Of a stretch of 28,392 nt of DNA, positions 7,856 to 16,071 are shown piece by piece. The notes under the pieces were generated by a model. The model made no database searches, had not been told where the DNA came from, and worked only from the letters and a program-made list of their open reading frames with translations. Origin of the DNA: Clostridia bacterium (GTDB lineage: Bacteria; Bacillota; Clostridia; Oscillospirales; CAG-272); assembly GCA_017629395.1 (NCBI GenBank), contig JAGBXH010000457.1, positions 1-28,392 of the forward strand, in the 5' to 3' direction. The translations under genes and the position numbers were made by a program. Within the stretch, counting starts at the first letter, position 1, and each line of letters starts with the position of its first letter.

Positions 7856-9442
7856 GTGACAAACGGAAACGCTGCTACAAGACTTTCGCATGTTTGGGAA
7901 TACAAGCGTGCCGCATTGCTGTGGACTGTGCTGATCGTGACTGTCTTTTTGGTGATCGCGGTCATGTTTGCGCAATTTTCCGGTGCGTATTTCTCTTCGC
8001 AGGAGTTTGCAAAGCTGTTCAACTCCGAAACGGGCGCGATCTATATGTTGCTTGACGACTACGTGATGATGGCGTTTTTACTGCTGCTGTATGCGCTGTG
8101 CGCCTTTGCGTTTTTGCTGCAGATGTGGAGCGCAGATACAGTGGATTATTACATATTGCTTCTTTTGTGGAGCATATCCTTTTATGCGATTTACGCGTTG
8201 GATCTGTTCAATCCCGGCGGCGGAGCGGTTCATTTTTTGATTCGAACCATGGCGGATACGCTGTATCAGCTGTCCGCGATTCCGTTGCTTTTGTGTCTGT
8301 ATATCAGAACGGAGCGCAATCGCGTCTTTATCCGCGGTGTCCTGCTGTTTGAATACGTGCTGTGCACGCTGTTCGCGCTGCTTTCCGTCACCGGACTCTT
8401 CCCGCCCGCTCTGACTTATCTCAGCCTTGGCTGCGATATGCTGCTGACCGTTGCGCTGGTCGGTATTTTAGTGCTTGGCTTTAAGGAAGCAAGGCGCGGA
8501 AACAGGTTTTACCGTCTTTTCGCTCCCTTGATCCTTTGCATGCTGGTGGGTATGGTTGGGCTGACGCTGATCTCCGCTATCGGCAACGGAAACGGCTTTT
8601 ACATGCAAAGAAACGTGTTTTTGGAGCTGGTGCGCAACTTTAATCTGCATCCTTTGCGTGAGTTTTATTTGCAGAGATTCGTGCTGGTCTCACTGCTTGT
8701 GGTGCTGTTTATCCGCCTTTTGACGGACCTGACGCACAACAGATCCATCATTCGCGTGCTGAAGTACGAAAAGGAATCCGCGCAGGGCTACGCCGTTGCG
8801 GTGCGCGAGAGGATCGATGAGGTGCGTCGCGTCAAGCACGACACCATGCTGCACATCAACGTGTGTAATATGCTGTACGCGCAGGGAGAATATCAGCGAC
8901 TGGGCGAGTATCTGCAAAAGCTGCAGACCGACGGTCAGGCGATCGCACCGCTGCAGTACAGCAATAATTTGATGATTGACTACCTTGTGATGAGCTTTTC
9001 ACGCAAGGCTGAGCAAAAGCAGGTCGCGCTGCAGACGGATATTGCGGTGCTGCCCGAGCTTTCGATCCCGGATTCGGATCTTTGCTCCTTGCTCAATAAC
9101 GTGCTGCAAAATGCATTTGACGCATGTCTGAAGCTTTCGGACGTGCAAAAGCGCTGGATCCGTCTGGAGATCAGTGCGGACGAGAACAAAGTATATTTCA
9201 CCTGCATCAATTCCTGCGACGGATATTTCATCCAGGAAAACGGCAGGTATCTGACGACCAAGAGAGACGACTCTGCACACGGCTACGGCATGGGCATCAT
9301 TCGCGATCTTTGCCGTCATAGCGGCGGCGCAATGGCTGCCAAGGCTGACGGCGATCGCTTCACCATCAAGGTGGCGCTGCCGTATCATTCGGTCAACAAC
9401 GAGAGGGGAACACGGAATGACATCCAAAAAGAGAATCAGTGA
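7856..9442 (+). CDS. multi-pass membrane sensor histidine kinase, GHKL (AgrC/CitS-like) type
   Basis: This is a predicted membrane signal sensor that autophosphorylates on His. I chose GTG at 7856 because AGAGGAGGA (7839-7847) sits eight bases upstream. An in-frame ATG at 7784 overlaps the promoter -10 box and cannot be transcribed as a start from it. The 528-residue product begins with about eight hydrophobic segments (residues ~20-300). A helical dimerisation region follows with RRVKHDTMLHINV, where His328 is the likely phosphoacceptor. The ATPase domain has an N-box LLNNVLQNAFDACLKL (~residue 411 on) and a G-box HGYGMGII (~475). The sensor part resembles no named ligand domain that I can see. 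No response regulator is encoded nearby. The last 26 bases overlap pilB, so the two are translationally coupled, pointing to pilus control or a pilus-linked signal. Confidence 0.85.
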   Translation: MTNGNAATRLSHVWEYKRAALLWTVLIVTVFLVIAVMFAQFSGAYFSSQEFAKLFNSETGAIYMLLDDYVMMAFLLLLYALCAFAFLLQMWSADTVDYYILLLLWSISFYAIYALDLFNPGGGAVHFLIRTMADTLYQLSAIPLLLCLYIRTERNRVFIRGVLLFEYVLCTLFALLSVTGLFPPALTYLSLGCDMLLTVALVGILVLGFKEARRGNRFYRLFAPLILCMLVGMVGLTLISAIGNGNGFYMQRNVFLELVRNFNLHPLREFYLQRFVLVSLLVVLFIRLLTDLTHNRSIIRVLKYEKESAQGYAVAVRERIDEVRRVKHDTMLHINVCNMLYAQGEYQRLGEYLQKLQTDGQAIAPLQYSNNLMIDYLVMSFSRKAEQKQVALQTDIAVLPELSIPDSDLCSLLNNVLQNAFDACLKLSDVQKRWIRLEISADENKVYFTCINSCDGYFIQENGRYLTTKRDDSAHGYGMGIIRDLCRHSGGAMAAKADGDRFTIKVALPYHSVNNERGTRNDIQKENQ

Positions 9443-11108
9443 AATATTGGTGGATAACCGCCAGATGACAAGGGAAAACGCTGCACAGATCTTTGCTTTG
9501 ATGCAGGCGGGAAGAACCGGTAAGAGCGAGCAGGAGCTGATCCTGGAGCGCGAGTATGCAACCGAGAAGGAGATCGCACGCGCGGTTGCCTTTAAGTATG
9601 ATCTGCCCTTGGTGGAGCTTGAGGGAAAAACGCTGGACGATGAGCTGATCCGTCGCGTGGATATCGGCGTGCTTAAAAAGCACCGTGTCGTTCCGGTGTC
9701 GCTGAGTGATACCGTGCCGCCCGTGATGAAGCTGGCTATGTTCAATCCCATGAACGCAAGTGCGATCGAGGACGTTGAGCTTCTGTCCCGCGTGTCGGTG
9801 CAGCCCGTTGTGGCAACGGCGACCGAGATCATGAACGCCATCGACAAGTGCTTTGGTACCGAGACGCTGCGTACGGCGGTGGACCAGTTTACCAAGGAGC
9901 GTCAGAGCAGCACGATGGCGGCAGACGAGGAGCGCGGTGACGACGTCAGCTCCGCACCTATCGTCGTGCTTGTCAATACGCTTTTAGAGCAGGCTGCGCG
10001 TCAAAGAGCGTCGGATATTCATATCGAGGCTTTGCAGGAATCCTTGCGTGTACGCTTCCGTATCGACGGCGTGATGTACACAAGACATAAATATTCCAAT
10101 GAGCTGACGGCTGCGGTGCTTGCCAGAATCAAGATCCTTGCAGGCATGGATATTTCGGAAAAGAGAAAGCCGCAGGACGGCAGAATGACGCATTTCGTGG
10201 ACGGCAGAGAGTATGATATCCGTGTGTCCGTGCTGCCTACCGCGTACGGTGAAAAATGTGTAATGCGTCTTGCTCTCAAAAAGAGCCTGAGCCGTAACAA
10301 GAGCACGCTTGGCTTGAACCCCGATGATATGGAAAAGTTTGATCATATCATGTCCTACCCCAACGGTATCGTGCTGGTAACAGGCCCTACCGGTTCGGGT
10401 AAGTCTACCACGCTTTATACGGTGCTGAGTGAAAAGAACAAGGATGAGGTCAACATCGTGACGGTTGAGGACCCGGTCGAGGCGAATATCGACGGTATCA
10501 ACCAGGTGCAGGTCAACCCCAAGGCGGATCTGACCTTTGCAAGTGCGCTGCGTTCTATTTTGCGTCAGGACCCCGATATCATCATGATCGGTGAGATCCG
10601 TGACGTGGAGACTGCGATGATCGCAATTCAGGCGTCGATCACGGGTCACCTTGTGGTCAGCACGGTGCATACCAACAGTGCGGCGAATACCGTGACGCGT
10701 CTTTTGGATATGGGCGTGGACTCCTATCTGATCGCAGACTCGGTCGTGGGCATTATTGCGCAAAGACTGGTGCGCAGACTTTGCCCCAACTGCAAGAGAA
10801 TGCGTAAGGCAGAGGGGTACGAGCTTGAATTTATGGGCAAGGATCCCTCCGTGCCCACCAACATCTGGGAGCCCTGCGGCTGTCAGAGCTGTAACGGCAC
10901 GGGTTATTACGGCAGAATAGGTGTTTACGAGATCATGGAGCTGACGCCCGGCGTCAAGCGCTTGATCAATAAAAAGGCAACCGCGGAGGAGATCAAGCAG
11001 CAGGCACTTACGGACGGCATGCAGACGCTGCGTGCCAACGCCTCCAAGCTGGTGCTTGCGGGCACGACCTCGTTCCAGGAGATCCTGAGCGTATCTTACG
11101 AGAATTGA
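9417..11108 (+). CDS. pilB: type IV pilus extension ATPase PilB
   Basis: This hexameric cytoplasmic ATPase powers pilin polymerisation. The 563-residue length is normal. The N-terminal ~150 residues form an MshEN-like domain (ISEILVDNRQMTRENA, ILEREYATEKEIARAVA). The N2 domain follows at ~180-300. The Walker A GPTGSGKST starts at Gly323 (Lys329), and the Walker B-type segment DPDIIMIGEIRD lies at ~383-394. A His-containing VSTVHTNSAANTVTRLLDMG follows. The zinc site is complete, with Cys456/Cys459 (CPNC) and Cys489/Cys492 (CQSC). Paired with pilT downstream, it is the extension motor. MshEN domains of some PilB proteins bind cyclic di-GMP, but whether this one does cannot be told by eye. Its ATG lies inside the end of the sensor kinase, with GAGAGGGGA upstream. 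Confidence 0.96.
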   Translation: MTSKKRISEILVDNRQMTRENAAQIFALMQAGRTGKSEQELILEREYATEKEIARAVAFKYDLPLVELEGKTLDDELIRRVDIGVLKKHRVVPVSLSDTVPPVMKLAMFNPMNASAIEDVELLSRVSVQPVVATATEIMNAIDKCFGTETLRTAVDQFTKERQSSTMAADEERGDDVSSAPIVVLVNTLLEQAARQRASDIHIEALQESLRVRFRIDGVMYTRHKYSNELTAAVLARIKILAGMDISEKRKPQDGRMTHFVDGREYDIRVSVLPTAYGEKCVMRLALKKSLSRNKSTLGLNPDDMEKFDHIMSYPNGIVLVTGPTGSGKSTTLYTVLSEKNKDEVNIVTVEDPVEANIDGINQVQVNPKADLTFASALRSILRQDPDIIMIGEIRDVETAMIAIQASITGHLVVSTVHTNSAANTVTRLLDMGVDSYLIADSVVGIIAQRLVRRLCPNCKRMRKAEGYELEFMGKDPSVPTNIWEPCGCQSCNGTGYYGRIGVYEIMELTPGVKRLINKKATAEEIKQQALTDGMQTLRANASKLVLAGTTSFQEILSVSYEN

Positions 11109-11121
11109 CATAGGAGTTTTT

Positions 11122-12189
11122 ATGATTACCATCAAGCAGATAATCGATATTGGCGTGGAGCACGACTGCTCGGACATCCATCTGACCGTGGGCAGACCCG
11201 TGGAGTACAGATGCCAGGGCGTGTTGACCGTCTACGATCCCCACGTGATGAGTGCACAGGACGTCAAGGGTGTTTGCGATCAGATGCTCAACGAGCGCAC
11301 CAGAGAAACGTTGGATAAGTGCGGTGAGGTGGACTTTGCGTACGCGCTGGAGAATTGCGGCAGACTGCGCTGCAACGTGTACATGGAAAGCGGAAAGCTT
11401 GCGGCAGCCATGCGTCTTTTGCCCTTCAGCATTCCTACCACCACGCAATGCGGCACGCCTCCTGCTGCCGTGCACGCGGCAACCAGACAAAAGGGTCTTG
11501 TGCTGGTGACGGGACCTACGGGTCACGGTAAATCCACCACGCAGGCGGCGCTGATCCACCATTTGAACAGACACCACCAAAAGCACATCATTACCCTGGA
11601 GGACCCTGTGGAATACGTACACACCTCCGAAAAGTGCATCATTCACCAGCGCGAGGTGGGTGTTGATACCGGCTCGTTCTCGGCAGCCTTGCGCGCGGCG
11701 CTTCGTCAGGACCCCGACGTCATTCTTGTGGGTGAAATGCGTGATACCGAGACGATCTCTATTGCATTGACCGCAGCGGAGACCGGACACCTGGTCATTG
11801 CAACGCTGCATACCAATAATACCTCGTCCACCATTGACCGTATCATCGATGCATTCCCCGCAGAGCAGCAGGCGCAGATCCGCGTGCAGCTTTCCACGGT
11901 GTTGGAGTGCGTGCTTTGTCAGAATTTAGTGCCTACCGTGGATGGCAAGAGAACCGCGGTCTACGAGGTGCTCATGCCCACCATGGCGGTCAGAAACATG
12001 ATCCGCGAGAATAAGACACCGCAGATTCCTTCCGCGCTGCAGACGGGCAAAAAGTACGGCATGCAGACCAAGGACGACCATTTGTACGAGCTGTTTTTGC
12101 AGAGAAAGATCTCCAAGGAAACGGCTTTGAAATACGCAGAGGACGAGCAGCAGCTGACCAGAAAGCTGGAAGGCTTGGGCGGCCGCTGA
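11122..12189 (+). CDS. pilT: type IV pilus retraction ATPase PilT
   Basis: This is the retraction motor that depolymerises pili and enables twitching or DNA uptake. The 355 residues match the family. The N-terminus (CSDIHLTVGRPVEYRCQGVL) is PilT-like. The Walker A reads GPTGHGKST from Gly131 to Thr139, with His135 where most PilT proteins have Ser. Lys137 is intact. The DPDVILVGEMRD segment, TAAETGHLVIATLHTN and the C-terminal AVRNMIRENKTPQI (the AIRNLIRE signature) are all present. The ATG follows TAGGAG and lies 13 bases after pilB. pilT directly after pilB suggests that extension and retraction motors are made together. Confidence 0.96.
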   Translation: MITIKQIIDIGVEHDCSDIHLTVGRPVEYRCQGVLTVYDPHVMSAQDVKGVCDQMLNERTRETLDKCGEVDFAYALENCGRLRCNVYMESGKLAAAMRLLPFSIPTTTQCGTPPAAVHAATRQKGLVLVTGPTGHGKSTTQAALIHHLNRHHQKHIITLEDPVEYVHTSEKCIIHQREVGVDTGSFSAALRAALRQDPDVILVGEMRDTETISIALTAAETGHLVIATLHTNNTSSTIDRIIDAFPAEQQAQIRVQLSTVLECVLCQNLVPTVDGKRTAVYEVLMPTMAVRNMIRENKTPQIPSALQTGKKYGMQTKDDHLYELFLQRKISKETALKYAEDEQQLTRKLEGLGGR

Positions 12190-12211
12190 CCGACTGATGA
12201 AGGAGTAATCA

Positions 12212-13432
12212 ATGCCAACTTACGGATATCGTGCCGTTGCGAAAAACGGTGGAAAAAAGAAAGGCAGCGTCACTGCCTCTGACGCGCAGCACGCGCGGCA
12301 GATGCTGCTTGCCGAGGGCTTGACGCCTATCGAGATCAAGGAGCAGGGCATACTGACCAAGGATATCAATATTCCGATCTTTGAGGGTGTCAAGGCACGC
12401 GACCTGAGCGTGTTCTGTCACCAGTTCGTCAGCGTGATCGACGCGGGCGTGCCGGTCGCGGAGGCGTTGGAGCTTTTGTCGCAGCAGACCGAGAACAAGA
12501 CGCTGCGTAAGGCGATCCAACAAACGCAAAAGGAGATCCAGCAGGGCGAAACGCTGGCGGATGCCATGCGTAAGCAGGGTAAGCGCGTGTTTGCCCCCAT
12601 GTTTGTCAACATGGTTGCTGCGGGTGAAGCCTCGGGTAACCTCTCCGTTGCATTTTCTCGAATGGCAGATTATTATGAAAACGCCAACAAGACCAAGTCT
12701 GCGTTGCAAAAGGCGATGATCTATCCCGCAATCGTGCTGATTGTAGTTGTGATCGTTATGTTCGTGATGATGATCTTCGTGCTTCCCACCTTCAAAACCA
12801 TGTTTGAGGGGATGGGTGCGGAGCTGCCCTGGATCACGCGCTTTATCATGGGGCTGAGTGATTTCTTCGTGGCTTACTGGTGGGCGATCCTGCTTGTCGG
12901 CGGTGTGATCGGGCTTGGTGCCTGGTTGTTCTCGCGCTCCAAGAAGGGCAAATACGTCTTTGACTGGATCATGCGTAAGATCCCCGTGTTCGGCCCCTTA
13001 ACCGTCAAGACCGCTGCTTCTCAGTTTGCACGAACCTTTGCTACGCTGACCGCCTCGGGTATTCCGATCATTGAGGGACTTGAGATCGTGTCGCGCAGCA
13101 TGACCAACGTCTATTTCAAGGACGCTTTGCAGTATGCAAGAGAGCAGGTCGCCGTTGGTACGCCCTTGGCGGATGCTTTGCAGCAAAAGGGGCTGTTCCC
13201 GCCTATGGTCATTCATATGGTCAGGATCGGTGAGGAGTCGGGTAATCTGGAGCACATGCTGGATAAGCTTGCCGATTATTATGACGAAGAGGTGCAGGCA
13301 GCTACAAAGAACGTCATGGCAATGCTGGAGCCTATGATCATCCTGCTGCTTTGCGGCGTGGTCGGTACGGTTGCGATCGGCGTTATGCTGCCCATGTTCC
13401 AGATGTACGGTATGTATGACCAGTACCTGTAA
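12212..13432 (+). CDS. pilC: type IV pilus inner-membrane platform protein PilC
   Basis: This polytopic platform protein couples the motors to the growing pilus. The 406-residue length is standard. The N-terminus MPTYGYRAVAKNGGKKKG and the region AHQ-rich LSVFCHQFVSVIDAGVPVAEAL are diagnostic. Two homologous T2SSF domains are visible (about residues 70-190 and 270-395), each with a glycine-containing helix pair (MVAAGEASGNLSVAFSRMADYY and MVRIGEESGNLEHMLDKLADYY by content). Membrane segments lie at ~167-190, ~225-245 and ~375-395. AAGGAG precedes the ATG by seven bases. pilD follows 9 bases downstream. Confidence 0.96.
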   Translation: MPTYGYRAVAKNGGKKKGSVTASDAQHARQMLLAEGLTPIEIKEQGILTKDINIPIFEGVKARDLSVFCHQFVSVIDAGVPVAEALELLSQQTENKTLRKAIQQTQKEIQQGETLADAMRKQGKRVFAPMFVNMVAAGEASGNLSVAFSRMADYYENANKTKSALQKAMIYPAIVLIVVVIVMFVMMIFVLPTFKTMFEGMGAELPWITRFIMGLSDFFVAYWWAILLVGGVIGLGAWLFSRSKKGKYVFDWIMRKIPVFGPLTVKTAASQFARTFATLTASGIPIIEGLEIVSRSMTNVYFKDALQYAREQVAVGTPLADALQQKGLFPPMVIHMVRIGEESGNLEHMLDKLADYYDEEVQAATKNVMAMLEPMIILLLCGVVGTVAIGVMLPMFQMYGMYDQYL

Positions 13433-13441
13433 GGAGAGGCT

Positions 13442-14092
13442 ATGCATCCTGCTTTGGTGATTTGTTTGGCCGCTGTATGCGGCGCGGGTGCGGGCGCGGC
13501 TTGTCTGCCGCTTGTCAACCGCTATTTGGTAAATTTGGAGCAAAATAAACTTTCGGTCAAGGGCTGTGTGGGCTTTATCGCAGTGCTTGCGCTTTTGTGG
13601 GCGGCGGTGTTTGCCGTCAAGGGCTGGGGGGCTGAGGCAATATTGCTGGGGCTTGCCGTGTCTGCTTTGCTGTCGCTGTCTTTGATCGACTGGAAAACGT
13701 ACGAGATCCCCTTTGCATACAACGTATTTATTTTTGCGCTTGGGGTGCTCGCCACGGTTTTTGATCTTGCTTTATGGTATGAGCACGTGATCGGCTTTTT
13801 CGCCGTCAGTCTGCCGCTGCTTGCGCTGTTTTATCTTTCCAAGGGAACAGCCATCGGAGGCGGTGACGTTAAGCTGATGGCTGCGTGCGGCATGCTGCTT
13901 GGCTGGAAGCTGACTTTGCTTGGATTTGTGCTCGGTTGTATCATAGGCTCTGTGATCCATATCGTGCGCATGAGAATATCGGGGGAGAAGCATATGCTTG
14001 CTATGGGCCCCTATCTGTCGGTCGGTGTGTTTGCTTCCGCACTGTTCGGCAATGCCCTGATCACATGGTATTTGTCCATGCTTGGTCTGTAA
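13442..14092 (+). CDS. pilD: prepilin peptidase (A24 family), short form without N-methylase domain
   Basis: This membrane aspartyl protease would cleave the leader peptides of the prepilins encoded downstream. The two catalytic Asp residues are visible: Asp83 in SLIDWKTYEIP and Asp142 in IGGGDVKLMAACGMLLG. About six hydrophobic segments fill the 216 residues. The family's N-terminal cytoplasmic methyltransferase/Cys4 domain is missing. The first helix runs straight into LPLVNRYL and then a second helix. PilD proteins with that domain are usually around 250-290 residues. The enzyme is therefore expected to cleave, but whether it can methylate the new N-terminus is unclear. AAGGAGAGGCT precedes the ATG. 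No paralogue is seen in the window. Confidence 0.9.
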   Translation: MHPALVICLAAVCGAGAGAACLPLVNRYLVNLEQNKLSVKGCVGFIAVLALLWAAVFAVKGWGAEAILLGLAVSALLSLSLIDWKTYEIPFAYNVFIFALGVLATVFDLALWYEHVIGFFAVSLPLLALFYLSKGTAIGGGDVKLMAACGMLLGWKLTLLGFVLGCIIGSVIHIVRMRISGEKHMLAMGPYLSVGVFASALFGNALITWYLSMLGL

Positions 14093-14140
14093 GGGTGAAA
14101 AATCGTATTAGTATTACATGAGAAGAAAGAGGTAAATCAA

Positions 14141-16054
14141 ATGGGTGTATCCTTTGGCTCTAAGCACCTTCTTGCATTACAAATAGATAACGGCGTGTCA
14201 CAGGTCGCTGAGCTGCGCGTGCACGCCAAGAACGTTACGGTGCTTAAGTCTTTTTCCGTGCTGACGCCTATGGGAACCGTGGAGGAAGACGGTACGCTGG
14301 TGGCAGACGCGGGCTTTGCCGCGCTTTTGCGCCGGCAGCTGCATGAGCACGGCATCAAAACCGACAGAGGTGTGTTCTGCATCAATTCCGATCGCGTTAT
14401 CACGCGTGAGATCACCATTCCCAATGTCAAGCGCAGTCAGATTCTGACGATGCTGAGCACAAACTCGCAGGACTATTTCCCCGTGGACGTCAGCGATTAT
14501 AAGCTGGACTACTCGGTGCAGGAGCAGGTCGTGGAAAACGGCGTCAAGATGCTGCGTATTCAGGCAAGTGCGGTACCCAAGCCGCTTATCGCGTCTTACT
14601 ACGAGCTTGCCAAAATGATGGAGATCGGCATTGAAGCGGTCGATTTTTCGGGTAACAGCCTTTTGCAGGCGGTAAGCGTCAATCCCGATATGATCAAGGA
14701 GGCAGACGATACCGAGGGGAGCACGTATCTGATCGCAAATCTGTATTCGGGCGGCACGCAGCTGACCTTTATCAAGGACGGTGCTGTCAGATTGCAGCGC
14801 ACGGTCTCTTACGGTCTGGGTGAAAGCTTCCCCACGCTGCTGCAGGCAAGCAATTCTTCCGAGTTTGAAATCGTGGGGTATGAGAATTGTGAGGCGGACG
14901 GCGATCATGCGTTCAGTGCCTCCATGGCAGCGTACACCAAGGCAGCCGAGCTTTCGGGCGTGATCAACCGCATTATTGAGTATTATTACTCGGTGGAAGG
15001 ATACGGAAACGGTAAGATCTACGGTACAGCCATCGGTCAGGGCGTGCTGTTGCCCGCATTTGCACAGCAGCTGTTTTCCGAGCTGGATATTGAATACCGT
15101 GTGCCGCACAGAGCAGGCGTACACGCAGAGGACGCTGAAGCCATGGCAAAGGAGTACGGCTTGTACCTGCCTTGCATGGGTGCATGTCTCAATCCCTTGA
15201 ATCTGACCGATCGCGCACTGGGTATGACGCTGGAGAATATCTGTGCCAAGCGCAGATGGCTGGAGCGAGCTGCGTACGTCAAGCGTAACTTTATTCTCAT
15301 CGCGGGTGCGTGCGTGCTGGCATTCTGCATTCTTGCTTCTGCCTTGATGACGGGATACGCCGCAGTAGAAAATGTGATCATCAAGAATGATATCAAGGAT
15401 TATAAGCAAAAGATCGAGGTGTTCTCGGAGGTTGCAAAGTATCAGAATATCAAGCTGAACGCCGAGTCTATCCGCGATCTGCTGCAATCCTATACCAAAA
15501 AGCTGGAGCAGCTGGCAGAGGACGAGAAGGTTTACGAGTCCTTGAAGGCTGAGCATGAGCAGCTTGCCCAGACCTATCGTGCGCTGCAGGAGGCTTGCGA
15601 GAAGCTGGAGCAGGATTTTGTGTACGTGGATCAGGTCTATTCTCAGGAATATGCCGTCTATGACGATTTCTCCAAGAGCATCTGGGCTTGGTATGAGGAG
15701 ATCATGTACACGCTGGATAATGACTACATGAACACCAACAACGACAATCTGGTTTCCTTTATTGAAGAGCTGGAGGACAAGATGCCCTCTACCTTTACCG
15801 TGACTGCGATCGCCGTGACCGATCAGGGCTTGAACATGGGCATTGAGGTCAAGAGCAAGGAGCAGGTGATCTATGTGATCCAGACGCTCCGCGAATTTGA
15901 AACGGTTGAGATCGTGAGCATCTCCGGACTGACCATCGTCGGTGGCGGAAACTCCGATCTGTTTGAAGAGGAAATTCAGGGACCGCTCAATCCCACTCAG
16001 CGCGTACGCTTTACCGTTTCGCTGAAATATACTGAAGCGTTCAGAGAAAATTAA
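14141..16054 (+). CDS. fused PilM-PilN pilus alignment protein
   Basis: Two pilus alignment proteins normally encoded separately appear joined in one 637-residue chain. Residues ~1-360 form a PilM-like actin-fold ATP-binding protein (GSKHLLALQIDNGVSQVAEL at the start, INSDRVITREITIPNVK, EAVDFSGNSLLQAV, ending near LNPLNLTDRALGM). A basic stretch (CAKRRWLERAAYVKRN) precedes one membrane helix at ~383-405. A coiled coil (~410-510, Glu/Lys/Gln rich) follows. The C-terminal domain at ~540-637 (STFTVTAIAVTDQGLNMGIEV, VIYVIQTLREFETVEIVSI) matches the PilN periplasmic fold in arrangement. There is no stop or frameshift between them. In most systems PilM binds a short N-terminal PilN peptide, and fusion would make this link permanent. 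AGAGG precedes the ATG. The PilO-like gene follows 17 bases later. Confidence 0.85.
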   Translation: MGVSFGSKHLLALQIDNGVSQVAELRVHAKNVTVLKSFSVLTPMGTVEEDGTLVADAGFAALLRRQLHEHGIKTDRGVFCINSDRVITREITIPNVKRSQILTMLSTNSQDYFPVDVSDYKLDYSVQEQVVENGVKMLRIQASAVPKPLIASYYELAKMMEIGIEAVDFSGNSLLQAVSVNPDMIKEADDTEGSTYLIANLYSGGTQLTFIKDGAVRLQRTVSYGLGESFPTLLQASNSSEFEIVGYENCEADGDHAFSASMAAYTKAAELSGVINRIIEYYYSVEGYGNGKIYGTAIGQGVLLPAFAQQLFSELDIEYRVPHRAGVHAEDAEAMAKEYGLYLPCMGACLNPLNLTDRALGMTLENICAKRRWLERAAYVKRNFILIAGACVLAFCILASALMTGYAAVENVIIKNDIKDYKQKIEVFSEVAKYQNIKLNAESIRDLLQSYTKKLEQLAEDEKVYESLKAEHEQLAQTYRALQEACEKLEQDFVYVDQVYSQEYAVYDDFSKSIWAWYEEIMYTLDNDYMNTNNDNLVSFIEELEDKMPSTFTVTAIAVTDQGLNMGIEVKSKEQVIYVIQTLREFETVEIVSISGLTIVGGGNSDLFEEEIQGPLNPTQRVRFTVSLKYTEAFREN

Positions 16055-16071
16055 GAGAGGAGGGCTTTGAG

